Below, in pieces: positions 5,406 through 8,867 of a DNA stretch of 8,867 bases. Position 1 is the first letter of the stretch. Each line of letters starts with the position of its first letter. The notes under the pieces are model-generated. The model was not told the origin of the DNA, ran no database searches, and worked only from the letters and a program-made list of their open reading frames with translations. The stretch comes from an uncultured Collinsella sp. (GTDB taxonomy: Bacteria > Actinomycetota > Coriobacteriia > Coriobacteriales > Coriobacteriaceae). The position numbers and the translations under genes were made by a program. Location: NCBI GenBank assembly GCA_900552395.1, contig URZJ01000065.1, positions 1 to 8,867 of the forward strand. The letters are read 5' to 3'.

Positions 5406-7212
5406 GAGCCTCGCCTCCTTCCTGGGTCTGAGCTTGCGTTGCGGATGCCTCGGTGTCGGCCTCGACGGCCCCTTCGCCCTCGGCAGACATCTTGTTTTGC
5501 GAGGTAAAGGTCTCTCGGTAGATCTCGCTCGTCTTGAGCAGCTCTTCGTGGTTGCCGATCTGTGCGATGCGGCCGCCCTCCATGACAATGATGCGGTCTG
5601 CGTCCTGCACGGAGCTGATGCGCTGGGCGATGATGAGCTTGGTCGTGTTGGGCAGATAGCTTGCCAGGCCTGCGCGAATCTTGGCGTCAGTCTTGGTGTC
5701 GACGGCGCTGGTGGAGTCGTCCAGGATCAAGATCTTGGGGCGACGCAACAGGGCGCGTGCAATGCACAGGCGCTGCTTCTGACCGCCCGAAACATTAGAG
5801 CCGCCCTGTTCGATCCAGGTGTCGTAGCCCTTGGGGAAACCGTCGACAAACTCGTCGGCGCAGGCCAGATGCGCTGCCTCGCGGACTTCCTCGTCGGTGG
5901 CGTTCGGGTCGCCCCAACGCAGGTTCTCGGCGATGGTGCCGCTAAACAGCACGTTTTTCTGCAGCACCATGGCGACCTGGTGACGCAGCGCGTCCAGGTC
6001 GTAGTCGCGCACGTCCACGCCGCCCACGCGCACAGCGCCTTCGGTGGTGTCGTACAGGCGGGCGATGAGGTTAACGAGCGTGGACTTGGCCGAGCCGGTG
6101 CCGCCGATGATGCCGATGGTCTCGCCGCTCGTAATGTGCAGGTCGATATCGTCGAGCGCCTGGCGCTTCGCATGCTTGGAATACTTAAAGCTCACGTGGT
6201 CAAAGTCGATGGAACCGTCGGCAACCTCGAGCACGGCCTCGGCGGGATCGGCGATCGTGGGCTCGGCGGCCAGCACCTCGGCAATGCGGTGTGCCGATTC
6301 GTCGGCCATGGTCACCATGACAAAGATCATCGACAGCTGCATCAGGCTCATGAGAATCTGGAAACCATAGGTAAAGGTCGAGGAGAGCTGGCCCACGTCG
6401 AATAGCGTGCCCTGGCTCGTGATAATGAGCTTGGAGCCCAGGTAGATGATGACGACAAACGCGCCGTTGACGCAGATGTTCATCATGGGGTTGTTAAAGG
6501 CGAGCAGCTTCTCGGCGCGGGTGAAGTCCATCTGGACGTCGCGAGCGGCGGTCGCGAACTTCTCCTTCTCAAAGTCTTCGCGCACATAGCTCTTGACCAC
6601 GCGCATGCCGGTGACGTTTTCCTCGACGGACTCGTTAAGGGCGTCGTACTTGTGGAACACGCGCGAGAAGATGGGGCGCACCTTAAAGATGATAAAGAAC
6701 AGTCCAAAGCCCAGCAGCGGAATGATGACCAGGTAGACCATGGCGACGCTGCCGCCCATGATAAACGCCATGGTAAAGGCGAAGATCAATACCAGCGGCG
6801 CCCGCACGGCGATACGGATGATCATCATAAAGGCCTGCTGTACGTTGTTGATATCGGTGGTCAGGCGCGTGACGAGCGAGGAGCTCGAGAACTCATCGAT
6901 GTTGGCAAAGCTGAACGTCTGGATCTTGTAGAACAGGTCGTGACGCAGGTTCTTGGCGAACCCGCAGCTCGCATGGCTGCAGGTGACGCCGGCCGCGGCG
7001 CCAAAAGCAAGCGACGTCAGCGCGATGAGCACCAAAAAGCCTGCGGTGGGAAGCATCTCGGCTACGGTGGCGCCGTCTTTGATGGCGTCGATCAGGTTGG
7101 CGGTGATAAATGGAATCAGCATCTCGCAGAGCACCTCGCCAAGCACGAGCAGCGGCGTGGCAACGGTGACTTTCATATAGTCGCGGATGCTTCCCATGAG
7201 GGTTTTAATCAT
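5398..7212 (-). CDS. Heterodimeric ABC exporter subunit A (membrane domain fused to degenerate ATPase)
   Basis: 604 residues: an N-terminal transmembrane domain (helices near 17-37, 54-76, 130-155, 157-178 and two more before about 310), then an ATPase domain. Walker A is GGTGSAKST (370-378), with Ala375 where Gly is usual. The signature is canonical (VSGGQKQR, SGGQ at 475-478). Walker B is ILILDDSTSAVD, so the catalytic Glu is Asp499, and the switch His is Gln530 (IAQRISS). These two changes mark the non-hydrolysing half of asymmetric exporters, and its intact signature should complete the partner's catalytic site. A tail of about 35 acidic and Gln/Ala-rich residues ends the protein. The ATG overlaps the marR stop in ATGATTAA (7205-7212), and its own stop overlaps the partner start in ATGAGTAA (5398-5405), so the three products are probably translationally coupled. 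Induction by the exported compound through the MarR protein is the likely control. Confidence 0.93.
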   Translation of the reverse strand: MIKTLMGSIRDYMKVTVATPLLVLGEVLCEMLIPFITANLIDAIKDGATVAEMLPTAGFLVLIALTSLAFGAAAGVTCSHASCGFAKNLRHDLFYKIQTFSFANIDEFSSSSLVTRLTTDINNVQQAFMMIIRIAVRAPLVLIFAFTMAFIMGGSVAMVYLVIIPLLGFGLFFIIFKVRPIFSRVFHKYDALNESVEENVTGMRVVKSYVREDFEKEKFATAARDVQMDFTRAEKLLAFNNPMMNICVNGAFVVIIYLGSKLIITSQGTLFDVGQLSSTFTYGFQILMSLMQLSMIFVMVTMADESAHRIAEVLAAEPTIADPAEAVLEVADGSIDFDHVSFKYSKHAKRQALDDIDLHITSGETIGIIGGTGSAKSTLVNLIARLYDTTEGAVRVGGVDVRDYDLDALRHQVAMVLQKNVLFSGTIAENLRWGDPNATDEEVREAAHLACADEFVDGFPKGYDTWIEQGGSNVSGGQKQRLCIARALLRRPKILILDDSTSAVDTKTDAKIRAGLASYLPNTTKLIIAQRISSVQDADRIIVMEGGRIAQIGNHEELLKTSEIYRETFTSQNKMSAEGEGAVEADTEASATQAQTQEGGEAHE

Positions 7213-7708
7213 CCAGTTCCTCCCAGGTTACGCGGATTTTATCGAGCATTTCGGCGAGGTCCTCGCGCTCGTCGTGGGTGAGCGCGCTAAAGGCCCGTTC
7301 TCTAAAGCGGATGCGGGCCGCCTGGTCGATGCGGGCGTTTTCCCGGCCGGTTTCGGTCAGGCGAATGGTGAGTTGCCGTCGATCCTTGGGGTTACGGCTG
7401 CGCTCGATGAGGCCGTTGAGCTCGAGCTTGGACAGGATCTCGGAAAGCGATCCCGGCTTGAGGTCAAAGTGCATGCCGAGCTCCTGCTGCGACATCTCGC
7501 CGCCGGGTTGCTTGGCTAGCAGGCAGATGATGGGCGCCTTGCCGGATACGCCTCCGCCATGAAAGTGCATGTAATGGCCGCAAAAGCCCAGGCCATTGAG
7601 GATGCGCTTGGCAAGCTTGTCTTCTGAGCTAACCGCTTCGGGTGCATCCGCCGGCTGTGACGGGTCGCCGCCGGGCTCGTGCGGATAGACGAGTGCTTCA
7701 ACACACAT
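7205..7708 (-). CDS. MarR-family repressor of the ABC exporter operon
   Basis: 167 residues with a winged helix-turn-helix: MSQQELGMHFDLKPGSLSEI as the helix-turn-helix (about 72-91) and the family wing motif DRRQLTIRLTETGR (109-122). Flanking helices make the dimer domain. MarR proteins are small dimeric repressors released by phenolic or drug-like ligands or by oxidation. This one leads an operon with an ABC exporter pair, so it probably senses the pump's substrate. The segment GFCGHYMHFHGGG (41-53) concentrates one Cys and three His before the DNA-binding core, which might bind a metal or ligand. Related repressors next to ABC pumps seem to share a His-rich stretch there, but this is from memory. 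The N-terminal 30 residues are Pro/Ala/Glu-rich and probably disordered. The ATG at 7706-7708 lies 12 bases after AAAGGAG (7721-7727), somewhat long spacing, but no closer in-frame start exists. Confidence 0.93.
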   Translation of the reverse strand: MCVEALVYPHEPGGDPSQPADAPEAVSSEDKLAKRILNGLGFCGHYMHFHGGGVSGKAPIICLLAKQPGGEMSQQELGMHFDLKPGSLSEILSKLELNGLIERSRNPKDRRQLTIRLTETGRENARIDQAARIRFRERAFSALTHDEREDLAEMLDKIRVTWEELDD

Positions 7709-7753
7709 GTCGCTGCAATGCTCCTTTCTTTAGTTAAACAGAGGGATTGTTCT

Positions 7754-7807
7754 GTACCTAAGTGATTCTAGAGGTACCTAACTGATTGTCAAGGTACCGA
7801 ATTGATT
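7754..7807. promoter_or_regulatory. Three operator-like repeats at exact 20-base spacing over the marR promoter
   Basis: GTACCTAAGTGATT (7754-7767), GTACCTAACTGATT (7774-7787) and GTACCGAATTGATT (7794-7807) share the pattern GTACCNAANTGATT and begin exactly 20 bases apart, close to two helical turns. The first covers the -10 and probable start, the second fills the spacer and touches the -35, and the third lies just upstream of the -35. Each contains GTACC, in two cases as the palindrome GGTACC. Position and phasing suggest cooperative binding of the MarR dimer on one face of the DNA; the identity of the bound protein is inferred. Confidence 0.72.
7765..7792 (-). promoter_or_regulatory. Near-consensus sigma-70 promoter of the marR-ABC operon
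   Basis: Minus strand: TTGACA (7787-7792, perfect -35), a 16-base spacer, and TAGAAT (7765-7770, 5 of 6 to the -10 consensus). Transcription would begin near 7757, giving a leader of about 50 bases with the ribosome site at 7721-7727. The strength of this promoter makes sense only if it is repressed, which fits the repeats laid over it. Confidence 0.75.
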
Positions 7808-7810
7808 TAG

Positions 7811-7880
7811 TTTTGGTGCGGGGGGACAGGCGGCTTTGCCCCATGCGAAAAGACTTCTAAGGCCAGCTTCTGGAATTAGA
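7811..7880. other. Non-coding stretch with G-run/C-run and a small stem-loop
   Basis: Part of the 308-base gap between the divergent marR and kinase genes. GGGGGG at 7819-7824 faces CCCC about 15 bases later, and CCAGCTTCTGG (7863-7873) is a short hairpin. The hairpin extends to CTAA/TTAG arms (7857-7860 and 7876-7879) across a two-base mismatch. On the minus strand it is followed by AAGTCTTTT, so it could act as a weak terminator. No coding sequence is convincing here. It may be a decayed intergenic repeat. Confidence 0.3.
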
Positions 7881-7892
7881 GGCGTCAGAAAA

Positions 7893-7951
7893 AATCTAAG
7901 AACAAAATAGCGTCCAAACTTGGTCTTACATCCGAGGATAAGACTTAGATT
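7893..7951. promoter_or_regulatory. Nested inverted repeats upstream of the pyridoxamine kinase gene
   Basis: The outer arms AATCTAAG (7893-7900) and CTTAGATT (7944-7951) are exact complements. Inside, GTCTTA (7923-7928) pairs with TAAGAC (7939-7944) around TCCGAGGA. The region lies 66-124 bases before the kinase start, where a promoter or operator is expected. I could not place a convincing -35/-10 pair for the kinase here, so a regulator-dependent promoter or a leader RNA fold is possible. Confidence 0.4.
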
Positions 7952-8016
7952 GCGCTGCGCTACACTTAGTCGCACTGTGGCGCTGCCGCGCCGCACCCGA
8001 AACAAGGGAGACCCTC

Positions 8017-8841
8017 ATGAAGAACACTCAGCTGCTGCTGATCAACGATATGTGCGGCTACGGCAAGGTCGCGCTTTCTGCCATGCTGCCGGTGCTGTCG
8101 CACATGGGCTATCGCATTCACAACCTGCCGACGGCGCTCGTTTCCGACACGCTCAACTACCCCAAGTTCTACATCCACGACACCACTGAGTACGTGCGCC
8201 AAAGCCTCGCTATCTGGGAGGAGCTCGGCTTTGAGTTCGACGCCATCTCGACCGGCTTTATCGTGACCGAGGAAGAGACGCGCATTATTTCGGACTTCTG
8301 CCACCGTCGCGCGCAAAAGGGCACCAAGGTGTTCGTCGACCCCATCATGGGCGACAACGGCAAGCTCTATGCCGGTGTGCCCGAGTCCACGATTGGCCTT
8401 ATGCAGCACCTGCTGGAGTGCGCAGACTACGCGGTGCCCAACTACACCGAGGCCTGTCTGCTCACCGATGCGCCTATTGCAGAGCAGATCACGCCCGATG
8501 AGGCCCGCGCCCTTGTGGACGCCGTGCGCGAGCTGGGTGCCAAGTCGGTAGTCATTACGAGCGCCGTGGTCAATGGCACGAACGCGGTTATCGGTTACGA
8601 CCATGTGGCGGGGGAGTACTTCACGATCTCCTTCGAGCTGATCCCGGTGTACTTCCCGGGTACGGGCGATACGTTCTCGGCCGTGCTTATGGGTCGCGTG
8701 ATGAGCGGTTGGACGCTTCAGCGCGCCACGGCCGATGCCATGCGCGTGGTGGCCGAGCTTATCGAGCGCAATGCTGTGCAGGAGGATAAGTCTGCCGGCC
8801 TGCCCATCGAGGCCTGCCTGGATGTGATTGACCATGAGTAA
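8017..8841 (+). CDS. pdxY: Pyridoxamine/pyridoxal kinase (PdxK/PdxY family)
   Basis: A 274-residue ribokinase-superfamily enzyme that phosphorylates B6 vitamers at the 5' position using ATP, part of cytosolic vitamin B6 salvage. The N-terminal substrate region reads LLINDMCGYGKVALSA. It is followed by VFVDPIMGDNGKLY (105-118), the superfamily segment near the phosphates, then VPNYTEA (140-146), VVITSA (178-183), and the signature FPGTGDTFSA (213-222) with Asp218 as probable catalytic base. Length is normal for the family. The ATG has AAGGGAG (8004-8010) six bases upstream. PdxK and PdxY are hard to separate by eye, and a ThiD-like specificity cannot be fully excluded, but the overall pattern fits the pyridoxamine kinases annotated in gut anaerobes. 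The gene overlaps the next start by 8 bases, so it begins a plus-strand operon divergent from the marR-ABC operon. Confidence 0.88.
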   Translation: MKNTQLLLINDMCGYGKVALSAMLPVLSHMGYRIHNLPTALVSDTLNYPKFYIHDTTEYVRQSLAIWEELGFEFDAISTGFIVTEEETRIISDFCHRRAQKGTKVFVDPIMGDNGKLYAGVPESTIGLMQHLLECADYAVPNYTEACLLTDAPIAEQITPDEARALVDAVRELGAKSVVITSAVVNGTNAVIGYDHVAGEYFTISFELIPVYFPGTGDTFSAVLMGRVMSGWTLQRATADAMRVVAELIERNAVQEDKSAGLPIEACLDVIDHE

Positions 8842-8867
8842 TGCTGGCGAGGGCGGCGTCAAGCCTG
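8834..8867 (+). CDS. Start of a downstream gene (partial, function unknown)
   Basis: ATG at 8834-8836 overlaps the kinase stop in the form ATGAGTAA, the same 8-base overlap seen twice in the ABC operon. Eleven codons are visible (MSNAGEGGVKP) before the window ends; there is no recognisable motif. No strong Shine-Dalgarno site precedes it, so translation would depend on coupling to the kinase gene. Operon membership suggests a B6-related or transport role, but this is a guess. Confidence 0.5.
   Translation, partial: MSNAGEGGVKP

Noticed and set aside
3552..5507. A 651-codon open frame on the plus strand, opposite the ABC exporter genes
   Set aside because: The translation is His/Val/Asp-rich with no family motifs and lies exactly antisense to well-supported ABC domains; it is a by-product of GC-rich codon bias.
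5406..5588. Longer N-terminus for exporter subunit B
   Set aside because: It would overlap the upstream gene by 190 bases and encode Arg/Ser-rich junk; the ATG at 5403-5405 has a good ribosome site and an 8-base overlap.
5338..6405. Long plus-strand open frame opposite the exporter genes
   Set aside because: Shadow of the minus-strand exporter genes with the same antisense composition; no ribosome site or recognisable domain.
7754..7807. CRISPR array
   Set aside because: Only three 14-base units at 20-base spacing, with 6-base gaps and a promoter overlaid; far too short for repeats and spacers.
7966..8862. Minus-strand 298-codon open frame opposite the pyridoxamine kinase
   Set aside because: The plus strand has kinase motifs and a strong ribosome site; the antisense product has no motifs.

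Overview
The window is GC-rich and gene-dense, with short gaps, strong Shine-Dalgarno sites and several 8-base stop/start overlaps. Gene content and codon style suggest a gut-type actinobacterium of the Coriobacteriia, Collinsella-like. That placement is inference from general familiarity; there is no rRNA or marker gene to confirm it.

Layout. (1) 1-1220, minus strand: the C-terminal half of an FtsH-type AAA+ zinc protease is joined, out of frame, to the N-terminal third of an MFS transporter of the oxalate/formate-antiporter type. The switch lies at about 787-802, so both genes are broken there, either in the genome or by a wrong contig join. (2) 1286-3279: a short-chain dehydrogenase (minus; the MFS gene follows it 65 bases downstream) is divergent from a LysR-type regulator (plus). 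The 233-base gap between them carries dyads and is probably the control region. (3) 3280-3485: the convergent gap holds a perfect 12-base-pair terminator hairpin and a 108-base inverted-repeat element with 36-base arms and a 36-base centre. (4) 3486-7708, minus: a three-gene operon, read as marR-type regulator, then ABC exporter half A (degenerate ATP site), then ABC exporter half B (canonical catalytic residues). Both junctions are 8-base ATGANTAA overlaps. (5) 7709-8016: the divergent gap carries a near-consensus sigma-70 promoter for the MarR/ABC operon, overlaid by three repeats at exact 20-base spacing (probable MarR operators), then hairpins and nested dyads. (6) 8017-8867, plus: a pyridoxamine/pyridoxal kinase and the first 11 codons of a further gene, again with an 8-base overlap.

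How the genes work together. The MarR protein probably represses its own operon and is released by a compound that the heterodimeric ABC pump exports. The LysR protein probably controls the dehydrogenase and the transporter gene beside it, a possible uptake-and-oxidation unit for a small metabolite of unknown identity. The kinase belongs to vitamin B6 salvage.

I found no phage, defence, CRISPR or biosynthetic system. The points most worth checking are the ftsH/MFS junction, the 20-base operator array on the marR promoter, and the 36-36-36 inverted repeat.
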